Assembly: GCF_025685425.1 (NCBI RefSeq)
Contig: NZ_JAGTAS010000050.1
Span: 1-64,000, forward strand
DNA from: Terriglobus albidus
Lineage (GTDB): Bacteria; Acidobacteriota; Terriglobia; Terriglobales; Acidobacteriaceae
DNA: 64,000 nt
Direction of reading: 5' to 3'
Under the pieces are notes generated by a model. The model was not told the DNA's origin, searched no databases, and worked only from the letters and a program-made list of their open reading frames with translations. Position numbers and translations under genes: made by a program. Positions 26,661 to 34,882 of this stretch are shown piece after piece; the first letter of the stretch is position 1; each line of letters starts with the position of its first letter.

Positions 26661-28629
26661 ATTTCACTACCGGCAATTCAATAAAGCTGGCCTTGCCAGG
26701 TTCGTGCCAGATGCGTTGTTCGGCTTTCTTGTAGTCTTCGGATTTGGCGTCGAAGATGTTGGGGACGAAGGTCTGGGGGTTACGGTCGTAGAGCGGGAAG
26801 AGTGTTGACTGGACCTGCACCATGATGCGGTGACCGGACTCGAAGGTGTGATTGACCTGTGGCAGGTCGAACTTCACCAATTCGGGCTCGTTCGGTTTGA
26901 AGGCTTCGGGTTTCTCGAAACTCTTGCGGTAGCGGGCGCGGAAGATGTCGAGTGAGACCGGCAGCTCGTATCCCTTCAATTCGTCAGCGACATTTTCTGG
27001 ATACACGTCGATCAGCTTCACAGCGAAGTCGGAGTCGGTTCCGGAGGTAGAAGCCATCAGGTTCACCACCGGCGTGCCACTGAGGCGCAGGGGCTCTTTG
27101 AGCGGCTCCGTAACGAAGGTCAGAACGTCGGGACGGCCATCGACGAAGCGCTGATCGGTGACCAACCAGGTGCGCCAGTGGTCTTCTGAGACGGGACGGG
27201 GCAGGTAGGGCACGGGCTTTGCCGGGTCAGAGGTGTAGGCGGTGTACTGTTCGCCGCCTTTGGGTGCATCCCAGCTCAGCGTGCCGTTGGCAGTGAGATA
27301 GATCGGTTTGGCGTTGTGCTCGCAGCCGCTGTCGCAGCTCAGAGGCCATTTGTCGAAGCGGTCCCAGTGATTTGCGCTGGTGTTATAGATCAGGACCGGC
27401 GGCGTCGCGGCCTTGGGTGCGCCATCGACGAGGTACTGCGAGAAGAAGGGCATCATGATCTCGCGGCGGAAGTATTGGGTGGTGTCTCCGTCCCAGACGA
27501 GTGGTCCGAGGGCGCGGCCTTCACGATTCACCTGCGAGTGGAACCACGGACCCATCACCAGGTAATTCATGGTGTTGTTCTTGTCTTTCGGTTCCGTGGC
27601 GCGATAGCTGTGGATAGCGCCCCACATGTCTTCCTGGTCCCACAGCCCCTGCAGCCACATGGTGGGAACGGTCAATGGCTTATCGATGGAGATCTTATCC
27701 AGCGCCTGTGCCTGCCAGAAGCCGTCGTAGGCGGGATGGGATTCGATGGTCTTCCAGTACGGCAATTGGTCCATACCGTTGGCGCGGGCGTAGTTTCCGG
27801 AGGAGCCATAGTGCAGGAAGGTCGTGTACTGGTCCTCGGAGATGTGTTTCGGGGCATGGTAAGCGCCGCCGCGCTGACTGGTCTGGCCGACGATGTAGTC
27901 CAGCATTGTCTCGCGGAAGGCGCCGTAGTGGAACCAGTCATCGCCCATCCAGCCATCGGTCATCGGGCTTTCGGGAAGAGCGACCTTAAGGGCCGGATGC
28001 GGATTCAATAGGGCCATCTGCACGGTGTAGCCCTCGTAGGAGGAGCCGAGCATGCCGACGCGGCCATTGGACTCGGGCACGTGCTTCACCAGCCAGTCGA
28101 TGGTGTCATAGGCGTCCATGGTGTCGTCGGCGCCGGTGGCATTGTAGGGACCGACCTGCGGAGGGGTCATCAGATACGGACCTTCGGAGCCGTACTTGCC
28201 GCGGACGTCCTGGTAGACACGAATCCAACCGGCATTGACGAAGACTTCGTCGGCGAGGCCAAGCTCGTCGATCATGTGGGGTGAATCCTGCTTTCCCGCG
28301 CCACGCTCTGGCGAGGCGGCATTGCCGGTGGCCATAGGGGTGCGGGCAGCAGCGGCGCGCGAGGCGGCATTGTAGGGCGTGCGCGTCAGGATCATGGGCA
28401 CGTTCTTCGCGCCTTTCGGGATCACGATGACGGTGTAGAGCTTGACGCCGTCGCGCATCGGCACCATCTCGACGCGCTTGATGTAGTCCCATTCGGGTTT
28501 GGTCGCGATCTCAGCCTGCTGTTTGGGCGGCGTGAACGAGGCAGGAATATCGTTGTGAATCTCAGTCGTCTGCGCAAACGCGCAGCCTGTGGCAAAGATG
28601 GCGGCTACGGCCAGGCCGTGAAGCTTCAT
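26659..28629 (-). CDS. Secreted CocE/NonD-family hydrolase (peptidase S15-like)
   Basis: This 656-residue alpha/beta hydrolase has a signal peptide (LAVAAIFATGCAFA). The nucleophile motif GSSYEG lies near residue 194. A C-terminal jelly-roll domain (X-Pro dipeptidyl-peptidase C-terminal type) begins near residue 410. The family includes cocaine esterase, acylase and Xaa-Pro peptidases; the substrate here is unknown. The start at 28629 is preferred because AGGAGAA precedes it and it leads into the signal peptide. The stop codon is part of a heptamer repeat. Confidence 0.9.
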   Translation of the reverse strand: MKLHGLAVAAIFATGCAFAQTTEIHNDIPASFTPPKQQAEIATKPEWDYIKRVEMVPMRDGVKLYTVIVIPKGAKNVPMILTRTPYNAASRAAAARTPMATGNAASPERGAGKQDSPHMIDELGLADEVFVNAGWIRVYQDVRGKYGSEGPYLMTPPQVGPYNATGADDTMDAYDTIDWLVKHVPESNGRVGMLGSSYEGYTVQMALLNPHPALKVALPESPMTDGWMGDDWFHYGAFRETMLDYIVGQTSQRGGAYHAPKHISEDQYTTFLHYGSSGNYARANGMDQLPYWKTIESHPAYDGFWQAQALDKISIDKPLTVPTMWLQGLWDQEDMWGAIHSYRATEPKDKNNTMNYLVMGPWFHSQVNREGRALGPLVWDGDTTQYFRREIMMPFFSQYLVDGAPKAATPPVLIYNTSANHWDRFDKWPLSCDSGCEHNAKPIYLTANGTLSWDAPKGGEQYTAYTSDPAKPVPYLPRPVSEDHWRTWLVTDQRFVDGRPDVLTFVTEPLKEPLRLSGTPVVNLMASTSGTDSDFAVKLIDVYPENVADELKGYELPVSLDIFRARYRKSFEKPEAFKPNEPELVKFDLPQVNHTFESGHRIMVQVQSTLFPLYDRNPQTFVPNIFDAKSEDYKKAEQRIWHEPGKASFIELPVVK

Positions 28630-28664
28630 CGGCAAGGTTCTCCTGTGTGAAATATCAGCATATG

Positions 28665-29243
28665 TCAGAGGAAGAGCCGAATGCCCGCAATTCCGGAGGC
28701 TCCCGCCTCCAGGCAGGCATTGGTGTTGTCGGCGGTGATGCCGCCAAGGGCGAGAACGGGTACCTGGCCCGCGGCAAGGCATGCCTGGTGGAGTAGCTCC
28801 AGGCCGGAACCTTCGGCGACGCGCTCGCCGGTGACTGATTTTTCAAAGACGGGGCCAAAGAGAAGGAAGTCTGCGTCGAGGGAGTGGCGGACGTCATCGA
28901 TGGTGTGGCAGGAGACGCTGACGATGGCTTCGGGGAAGATGGACCGCACTTGCGCCGGGGTCAGCTCGCCCTCCCGGGAGGTCAGATGAACGCCGTGCGC
29001 TCCGGTGGCCAGGGCGACGTCCAGGCGGCCGTTGATTAGCAGTTTGGTTCGGCTGCCGGCAAGTTCGGTGAGTATCCGGCGGGCGAGCGAAACCATCTCC
29101 GCAGCCTCTAAGTCCTTTTCTCTCAATTGCAAATAGTCGATACCGGCGTGGGCCCACCAGCGCGCCAGATCGAGGAGAGCCCGCCGGGCGGCTTGTTCCT
29201 CTGATGAAACTATCTTTCGATTGGTGATAGCACAACGGGTCAT
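28665..29243 (-). CDS. thiE: Thiamine phosphate synthase family protein (ThiE/TenI)
   Basis: This 192-residue TIM-barrel protein has YLQLREKDLE, GVHLTSREGEL, SVSCHTIDDV, DFLLFGPVFEK and VLALGGITADN in the ThiE order. ThiE joins the thiazole and pyrimidine halves of thiamine. No other thi gene or TPP riboswitch is visible nearby, and some TenI proteins share these motifs, so the exact role is not certain. It is 35 bp upstream of the cocE-like gene on the same strand. Confidence 0.8.
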   Translation of the reverse strand: MTRCAITNRKIVSSEEQAARRALLDLARWWAHAGIDYLQLREKDLEAAEMVSLARRILTELAGSRTKLLINGRLDVALATGAHGVHLTSREGELTPAQVRSIFPEAIVSVSCHTIDDVRHSLDADFLLFGPVFEKSVTGERVAEGSGLELLHQACLAAGQVPVLALGGITADNTNACLEAGASGIAGIRLFL

Positions 29244-29351
29244 CCACGTGACAGTCTAACCCCTGTGTTAGCTTAGGGTTTGACGACGTAGCGAAGCTAA
29301 ACCCCTCAACGTGTAACCAAACGAGAAACCGGGGATCATCCTTAAGAGCGC

Positions 29352-30749
29352 ATGAGCAGTGTTTACGATCTGATCGTTATCGGTTCCGGCCCGGCCGGTC
29401 AGCGCGCCGCAATCCATGGCGCGAAACTTGGCAAGAGGGTCGCCCTGGTGGAGAACCGGGAGGTCGTGGGTGGCGCGTGTATCAATACAGGCACCATTCC
29501 GTCGAAGACGATGCGCGAGGCTGTGCTGCATCTCTCCGGCTATAACTACCGCTCCATCTACGGTATGAATTATCGGGTGAAAGAGCGCATCACGATGGCC
29601 GACCTGGCCTTCCGTGTGCAGCATGTCATTAAGACTGAGATTGACGTCACCCAGGCACAGCTCTCCCGCAATAACATCGAGGTTCTGACCGGTTCAGCCA
29701 GCTTTGAAGATCCCACGCACGTCCGTGTGACGAACTCCCGCGGATCGACGGTGTATGAGGCGGCGGCTACGCTGATCGCGACCGGGACCAAGCCGGCCAC
29801 GTCGCCGAAGGTGCCGATCAATGGCACGACCATCATCAACTCCGACCTGGTGCTCGATCTGAAGACGCTGCCCAAGACGATGATTATCGTCGGCGGCGGT
29901 GTGATCGGTGTGGAGTACACCTGTATGTTCGCCGCTCTGGGTGTGCGCTGCACATTGATTGAGCGCCGTCCGCGCCTGCTGGAGTTTGCCGATCAAGAGA
30001 TCGTCGAATCGCTCAGCTATCATCTTCGCGACTCACGTGTGACCATGCGCCTCAATGAAGAGGTGGAGTCGGTGGAGTCGATGGACGATGGCACAGTCGT
30101 CGCCAACCTGGAGTCGAAGAAGAAGGTTACGGGCGACACACTCCTGTATGCCGTCGGACGCCAGGGCAATGTCGATGAGCTGAACCTTGCGGCCATTGGC
30201 GTTGAAGCGGATAACCGCGGGCGTATTCCGGTCGACAAGGACTTCCGCACCAAGTGCCCGAATATCTTTGCGGCCGGCGACGTTATCGGTTTTCCTTCGC
30301 TGGCCTCGGTCAGTATGGAGCAGGGCCGTGTGGCTTCGGCGCGCGCCTTTGGCGACGAGACGATTCTGTCCAATCCGAGCTACTACCCCTACGGCATCTA
30401 CACCATTCCGGAGATCAGCTTCATCGGCAAGACCGAGGAGCAGCTTACGGAAGAGGATGTGCCATACGAGGTGGGCGTCGCCTACTACCGTGAGATCGCG
30501 CGCGGACAGATTCGCGGCGATACGACGGGACGTCTGAAGCTGATCTTCCATCGCGAGAATCACTCGCTGTTGGGCGTGCACATCATCGGTGAAGGCGCTT
30601 CGGAGCTGCTACACATCGGCCAGGCGGTGATGGCGCTGGGTGGAACGATTGAGTATTTTGTCGATACGGTCTTCAACTATCCCACGCTGGCCGAGTGCTA
30701 CAAGGTGGCGGCGTTCAATGGGTTGAATCGTGTGAGTAAGTTGGATTAG
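29352..30749 (+). CDS. sthA: Soluble pyridine nucleotide transhydrogenase
   Basis: This 465-residue flavoprotein passes hydride between NADPH and NAD+. It has the FAD site GSGPAGQRAA near residue 11, the NAD(P) site GGGVIGVEYTCMF near 180 and the FAD-binding AAGDVIGFPS near 310. The redox disulfide of the related lipoamide dehydrogenases is missing: the site reads CINTGTIPSK, with Thr in place of the second Cys, as expected for SthA. Its last 19 codons and terminator recur in diverged form at 31664-31766. Confidence 0.94.
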   Translation: MSSVYDLIVIGSGPAGQRAAIHGAKLGKRVALVENREVVGGACINTGTIPSKTMREAVLHLSGYNYRSIYGMNYRVKERITMADLAFRVQHVIKTEIDVTQAQLSRNNIEVLTGSASFEDPTHVRVTNSRGSTVYEAAATLIATGTKPATSPKVPINGTTIINSDLVLDLKTLPKTMIIVGGGVIGVEYTCMFAALGVRCTLIERRPRLLEFADQEIVESLSYHLRDSRVTMRLNEEVESVESMDDGTVVANLESKKKVTGDTLLYAVGRQGNVDELNLAAIGVEADNRGRIPVDKDFRTKCPNIFAAGDVIGFPSLASVSMEQGRVASARAFGDETILSNPSYYPYGIYTIPEISFIGKTEEQLTEEDVPYEVGVAYYREIARGQIRGDTTGRLKLIFHRENHSLLGVHIIGEGASELLHIGQAVMALGGTIEYFVDTVFNYPTLAECYKVAAFNGLNRVSKLD

Positions 30750-30764
30750 GTTTTTGGAGATGAG

Positions 30765-30797
30765 AAAAATGCCTGCCTCTACGAGGCAGGCATTTTT
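30765..30797 (+). terminator. Terminator of sthA
   Basis: AAAAATGCCTGCCTC and GAGGCAGGCATTTTT form a perfect 15-bp stem, 15 bp past the sthA stop. A similar terminator follows the second sthA tail at 31735. Confidence 0.88.
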
Positions 30798-30960
30798 GCT
30801 TTGTGTAGATTCTTGTAGCACCCGGCTCGTACGCCATCCCTCCTCGGAGCCAAGAAGTCTCAGGTAGTTAGCGCGAGAGGACATGGGTGTGGCACTGAGT
30901 CCCGGAGAACCCATGTTTGTTGTCGCGGGGGGCACCACGAGTCTCGCCGAAATACGGAAT

Positions 30961-31524
30961 CTACGACTTCGTAGCCGGGGCCGTGGCGCTTACCTTATGA
31001 CCTGTCGCTTCTTCGACGACCGAAAACTCTCCACCGTTCTGCGACATCTCGAGCTTGAACGTGTACTCGGTATTGGATACCTGCTTGACGGTGACGCGCA
31101 CACTTATCTTGACGTCGCCCATGTTGGATTCGGCGGTCCAGTTCCAAGTGTCGCCGTTCACCGTGCCTTTTGAATCGATAGCTTCGCCTGTGCTAGTGAA
31201 CGCATGGTAGGTGTAAACCTTCTCATTCGGATCGTAGCCCATGAAGGAGACGCTCTTCTCTGGCCCCATCGGCCCGGCGCCTTCCGAGTGGCACATGACG
31301 AAGAAGTCGCCCGAGTACCATTCGCATTTTTCCGTGGAGGTGAACTTGCCTCCGGGCATTGACCCGAATGGTTTAGCTTCGCCCTCCACTTTCCACGTGC
31401 CAACGTTATAGTCGAGCTTCTTCACCTCTGGCCCTGGCTTCGGTGGGCCCTGAGGCACCTGTGCTTGGAGTGATGTAGCAAGAAGCATCGCGCAAACCGC
31501 GAGCAGTACATTGATTTTCTTCAT
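30961..31524 (-). CDS. Secreted DUF1579-family protein
   Basis: This 187-residue protein has a signal peptide (NVLLAVCAMLLATSLQAQ) and a DUF1579 beta-barrel-like domain (LDYNVGTWKVEGEAK, SVSFMGYDPNEKVYTYHAF). The family function is unknown. AGGAGG before 31524 sets the start; an upstream ATG at 31611 lacks support. The gene lies between the two copies of the sthA tail and on the opposite strand, as if inserted by recombination at that repeat. The gap before it (30798-30960) shows no gene. Confidence 0.85.
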   Translation of the reverse strand: MKKINVLLAVCAMLLATSLQAQVPQGPPKPGPEVKKLDYNVGTWKVEGEAKPFGSMPGGKFTSTEKCEWYSGDFFVMCHSEGAGPMGPEKSVSFMGYDPNEKVYTYHAFTSTGEAIDSKGTVNGDTWNWTAESNMGDVKISVRVTVKQVSNTEYTFKLEMSQNGGEFSVVEEATGHKVSATAPATKS

Positions 31525-31663
31525 AATCGCCTCCTGAAGCGGCCCCGCCGTGGGTGTAGGCGGATGGAACGTCATGTTCACGGCGCGGTGGGGCGTGCGG
31601 GAATGATACATCCGGTCTCTAAATCTTCAACAGAACAATCGCTCTGACTTCGCGGTCTTGTGG

Positions 31664-31722
31664 CGAGTGCTACGAGGTCGCGACGTTCAATGGATTGAAT
31701 CGTGTGAGTAAGTTGGATTAGG
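31664..31722 (+). pseudogene. Second, diverged copy of the sthA 3' end
   Basis: This stretch matches the last 59 bases of sthA (30691-30749) with about 5 differences and would encode ECYEVATFNGLNRVSKLD plus the stop. Two differences change amino acids (Lys to Glu, Ala to Thr). Sequence upstream of it does not clearly match sthA. A similar terminator follows. It is a fragment only. Confidence 0.88.
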
Positions 31723-31734
31723 CTTTGCAGGGAG

Positions 31735-31766
31735 AAAAGCCTGCCTCGTTGAGGCAGGCTTTTTTG
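31735..31766 (+). terminator. Terminator after the sthA-tail fragment
   Basis: AAAAGCCTGCCTC and GAGGCAGGCTTTT pair with a 3-4-base loop and a following T run. It is homologous in position and core sequence to the terminator at 30765. Confidence 0.85.
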
Positions 31767-31886
31767 TTTTAGTGCATTCCACAGGTGGGCCACCCGGTCG
31801 GGAAAATAGGAAAGGCGGTCTCGTTTCGCTCGATACCCCATTCTTTGTCGAAGACGAAAAATGGCAACGAACTCACGGGTGTGGGG

Positions 31887-32525
31887 CTATTCCTTGATCA
31901 CCTTCACGAAGGCGCCTTCAGGCAGGGTTGCGCCGCCGAGAAGGTGGACCACTCCGTCGCGGACGAAGCCGCGGAGCATGGGGTTGCCGTTGGGGTTTGG
32001 CGGGGCCGTGGATTTGGTGGGATAGGGTGTAGCCTTCAGCGGAGCCGGTGCAGGACCGCCGGGCTTGTTCTCGCGTTTCATGCCGCGGTCCATGGCCTCA
32101 TTGGCGAGACGGTCCGCGATCTTGTTCTTGTGGCGCAGGGCGTGGCCGATCTCAAAGCCGTCGAGCTGGCGGATGCGGCGCTTGGCTTCCTCCCACATGG
32201 GCTTCAAGTCAGGCGAGCTGACCTTGTACTTGCCCTGGATCTGCTTGACCATCAGCTCGGAGTCGGACGTGACTTTGAGCCGAGGAATCTTGTGCTCGAT
32301 GGCGTATGCCAGCACCGCCAACAGGCCGGAGTACTCCGCATAGTTGTTGGTGCGGAAGCCGAGGAACTCACTCAGTTCCGCGAGGACGGTGCCGTCGGGA
32401 GCGTAGAGTACGGCGCCGAAGCCGGCAGGGCCGGGGTTGCCGCGTGCTCCGCCGTCGCAAAACGCTGCGACCCAGCCGCCTTCTTGGGCGGCTTCTTCCG
32501 TAAATAAACCATGTGTCTCGCGCAT
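31887..32525 (-). CDS. RNase HI-family protein with a C-terminal extension
   Basis: This 212-residue protein has an RNase H fold with all four acidic residues: Asp24 (FCDGGARGNPGP), Glu64 (NNYAEYSG), Asp88 (TSDSELMVKQ) and Asp138 (NKIADRLANEAMD). It probably cleaves RNA in RNA-DNA hybrids. A Pro-rich linker (about 150-182) leads to a 30-residue tail (LRGFVRDGVVHLLGG then LPEGAFVKV) that resembles DUF104-type antitoxin beta strands. The gene starts on the base after the yqeY stop, so the two are one operon. Confidence 0.88.
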   Translation of the reverse strand: MRETHGLFTEEAAQEGGWVAAFCDGGARGNPGPAGFGAVLYAPDGTVLAELSEFLGFRTNNYAEYSGLLAVLAYAIEHKIPRLKVTSDSELMVKQIQGKYKVSSPDLKPMWEEAKRRIRQLDGFEIGHALRHKNKIADRLANEAMDRGMKRENKPGGPAPAPLKATPYPTKSTAPPNPNGNPMLRGFVRDGVVHLLGGATLPEGAFVKVIKE

Positions 32526-32993
32526 CTATTTCGCCAGTTCCGCCTTCAGCATCTCAGAGACACGCTTGTTGTCGGCATGCAGGCCGCTGGCCGCGATGCG
32601 CTGCTGCACGACTTTCATGGCTGCGCCCATGTCCTTAGGCCCGGGCTTGTTTCCGCTCTCCGCCAGGGTGGCGATAGCGCCCTGTACCACGGCAAAAATC
32701 TCCTCGTCGCTCGACTGCTTCGGCAGGTAGGCCTCGATGATGACGATCTCCGCCTGTTCCTTCTCGGCGAGCTCCGGACGGCCGCCCTTGGCGAACTGCT
32801 CGGCGGCGTCTTTGCGCTGCTTGATCAGGGTGGTCAGAATCTGCTGCTCTTCGGCGTCGGTGAGCGGCTGGCGCTTATCGATCTCCTTGTTTTTGAGCGC
32901 GGTTTTTGCCATGCGCAACGTAGTGAGCCGCAGCTCCTCCTTAGCCTTCATCGCGGTGATGATGTCTTTGCTGATCTGTTCTGTGATGGCCAT
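32526..32993 (-). CDS. yqeY: GatB/YqeY-domain protein
   Basis: This 155-residue helical protein is a stand-alone YqeY domain like the tRNA-binding tail of GatB (KDIITAMKAKEELRLTTLR near the N terminus and KDMGAAMKVVQQRI near residue 125). It may assist tRNA-dependent amidation or tRNA quality control; the role is unproven. It is the first gene of a two-gene operon with the RNase H gene. Confidence 0.92.
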   Translation of the reverse strand: MAITEQISKDIITAMKAKEELRLTTLRMAKTALKNKEIDKRQPLTDAEEQQILTTLIKQRKDAAEQFAKGGRPELAEKEQAEIVIIEAYLPKQSSDEEIFAVVQGAIATLAESGNKPGPKDMGAAMKVVQQRIAASGLHADNKRVSEMLKAELAK

Positions 32994-33034
32994 ATGCCTG
33001 TCCTTCCGTTTTAGAGCGTTCTCCGTATTGCCAG

Positions 33035-33270
33035 GTATCCGGAAGGGTGCAGCGGCATTTTCATTGCGGAAAACGCCTATAGGTTGTGGAAGCCCTACAT
33101 TACACCCGAAGGGAAAATGCTCTATCGCTTACTGATTGTAAGACGCGGCCTGGAGCACTTCCCTGTTGCTGGGTAGTCCGAAAGAGGAGTGCAGCGGCGT
33201 TTTCATTATAGAAAACGCCCATAGATGCGGAGGCCCTAGACTACACCTACAGGGAAATGCTCTACCTGTT
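33035..33270. repeat. Two-copy tandem repeat in a 311-bp gap
   Basis: Two copies of about 97 bp (33035-33131 and 33172-33270) lie in the divergent gap yqeY/aminotransferase (32994-33304). Shared blocks are GTGCAGCGGC, the GCGTTTTC...GAAAACGC hairpin, GGAGGCCCTAGACTACACC-like sequence and GGGAAATGCTCTA. No gene is visible. The second copy reaches to 35 bp before the aminotransferase start and may influence its promoter. Confidence 0.78.
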
Positions 33271-33304
33271 CGCTAATCGACACGGAGACTACAATCAAGG
33301 CATC

Positions 33305-34486
33305 ATGATCCGTAAAACACGCCTTTTTACGCCCGGTCCGACGCCTCTGCTTCCGGCAGCACAGTTCGCCATGGCAGCGGCGGACATTCACCATCGCACC
33401 CCCGAGTTCCGCGCTCTGTTCACCAAGGTGCTCTCGCAGTTGAAGGATTTCGTCGGTACCTCCAACGACGTGATCCTGCTCTCTTCGTCCGGTTCGGGCG
33501 CCATGGAGGCCGCCGTCTCCAATCTGACCTCGCCCGGTGACCGCGTGCTGGTGGTGACCGCTGGTAAGTTCGGCGAGCGCTGGGTAGGCCTGGCCAAGGC
33601 CTTCGGATGTCATGCGGATGTTGTCAGCGCCCCTTATGGCCAGACTGTCTCGCTGGATGAGGTGAAGTCCGCGCTGAAGCCGGAGACCACGGCTGTCTTC
33701 GTGCAGGCGACGGAGAGCTCCACCGGCGTGCGCCACGATGTGAAGGGAATCGCCGAGTTGCTGAAGGCAGAGAAGTCTGAGGCTCTGCTGATCGTCGATG
33801 CGATCACCGGCCTCGGCACCACGCATCTCGACATGGATGCATGGGGTGTCGATGTTCTGATCGGCGGCTCACAGAAGGCCGTGATGATGCCTCCGGGCCT
33901 GAGCTACCTGGCGGTAAGCCAGCGTGCGTGGGACCGTATGGAGAGCTCCAAGAATCCGCGTTACTACTTCGACCTGCGCAAGGAGCGCAAGAACGCGGCC
34001 AAGGGCGAGTCTGCGTACACTCCGCCGGTCTCGCTGATTGCAGCTCTGGGAGCCTCGCTGGACTACATCGCCGGTCAGGCCGATGGCGACCTGAAGGCCG
34101 GCCGCACCAAGCTGGTAGACAACGCCGAGACCTGCGCTGCGATGACGCGCGCCGCTGCTGAGGCACTGGGTCTGAAGCTCTTCGCCCCCAAGGGCTATGA
34201 GGCTGCTGCAGCCACTGCGATTCTGCCTCCTGAGGGCGTTGATTCGGGTGTGATCGTGAAGGGTCTGAAGTCGAAGTTCGCGGCCATCGTCACCGACGGT
34301 CAGGGCGAGATGAAGGGTTCGCTCTTCCGCATTGCGCACATCGGCTTCTTCGACTACCTGGATACCATCGCCATCATTGGCGCTTTGGAGCAGGTTGCCG
34401 TTGCGGCGAAGCTGCCGCTGCCAGGCCTTGAGTTCGGTAAGGGACTCATCGCCGCGCAGAAGGTCTTTGCCGAGCGCGTGAAGTAA
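33305..34486 (+). CDS. Class V aminotransferase (serine/alanine-glyoxylate type)
   Basis: This 393-residue PLP enzyme begins RKTRLFTPGPTPLLPAA, as usual for alanine-glyoxylate/serine-pyruvate aminotransferases. The PLP lysine is Lys191 in GGSQKAVMMPPGL, and the Asp of VDAITGLGTTHLDMD binds PLP. It probably moves amino groups between serine or alanine and glyoxylate or hydroxypyruvate; serA lies elsewhere in the window but is not linked. The start at 33305 is chosen over the upstream ATG at 33257, which lies in repeat sequence. Confidence 0.9.
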   Translation: MIRKTRLFTPGPTPLLPAAQFAMAAADIHHRTPEFRALFTKVLSQLKDFVGTSNDVILLSSSGSGAMEAAVSNLTSPGDRVLVVTAGKFGERWVGLAKAFGCHADVVSAPYGQTVSLDEVKSALKPETTAVFVQATESSTGVRHDVKGIAELLKAEKSEALLIVDAITGLGTTHLDMDAWGVDVLIGGSQKAVMMPPGLSYLAVSQRAWDRMESSKNPRYYFDLRKERKNAAKGESAYTPPVSLIAALGASLDYIAGQADGDLKAGRTKLVDNAETCAAMTRAAAEALGLKLFAPKGYEAAAATAILPPEGVDSGVIVKGLKSKFAAIVTDGQGEMKGSLFRIAHIGFFDYLDTIAIIGALEQVAVAAKLPLPGLEFGKGLIAAQKVFAERVK

Positions 34487-34552
34487 CTCTCTGTCAGAAT
34501 TTCCGCCGTGGGGATGCCCTCACGGCGGAAGCTGTACCCTTCCACCAAACCC

Positions 34553-34882
34553 ATGAAACGCTCCGCGCACGTTACTGCACCACTTCTCGCTGCTACCGCG
34601 CTTGCTCTGCTCACTGCCTGCAAACAGAAAGAGATGCAGCGCTGCGTCGATGAAAACGGCGTGGTTGTAGACAACAGCCTGTGCGGTTTACCGCCGCAGC
34701 AGTTGTCCAATCAACCCGGATACATCCCTCACATCTATCGCTACTACTACGGCGGCTGGGGTAACTATGACCTCGGCACACGTGTCGGCGGAGGAAGCTA
34801 TGTTCCGCTTGCGGGCCATAGCTATGGCACTGTCGGCCGCGGTGGTTTCGGCAGCTCCTTTGGCCACGGAGGTGGCGAGTGA
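34553..34882 (+). CDS. Small lipoprotein, possible YgiB-like partner
   Basis: This 109-residue protein has a lipoprotein signal with LLTAC (Cys23), two further Cys pairs of unknown use and a Gly/Tyr-rich tail ending GTVGRGGFGSSFGHGGG. It overlaps the next gene by 4 bp (GTGA). In enterobacteria a lipoprotein with a similar RGGFG-rich end (YgiB) precedes the glutathionylspermidine-synthase-like ygiC, so a paired role is plausible. Sequence similarity beyond the tail is weak. Confidence 0.65.
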   Translation: MKRSAHVTAPLLAATALALLTACKQKEMQRCVDENGVVVDNSLCGLPPQQLSNQPGYIPHIYRYYYGGWGNYDLGTRVGGGSYVPLAGHSYGTVGRGGFGSSFGHGGGE

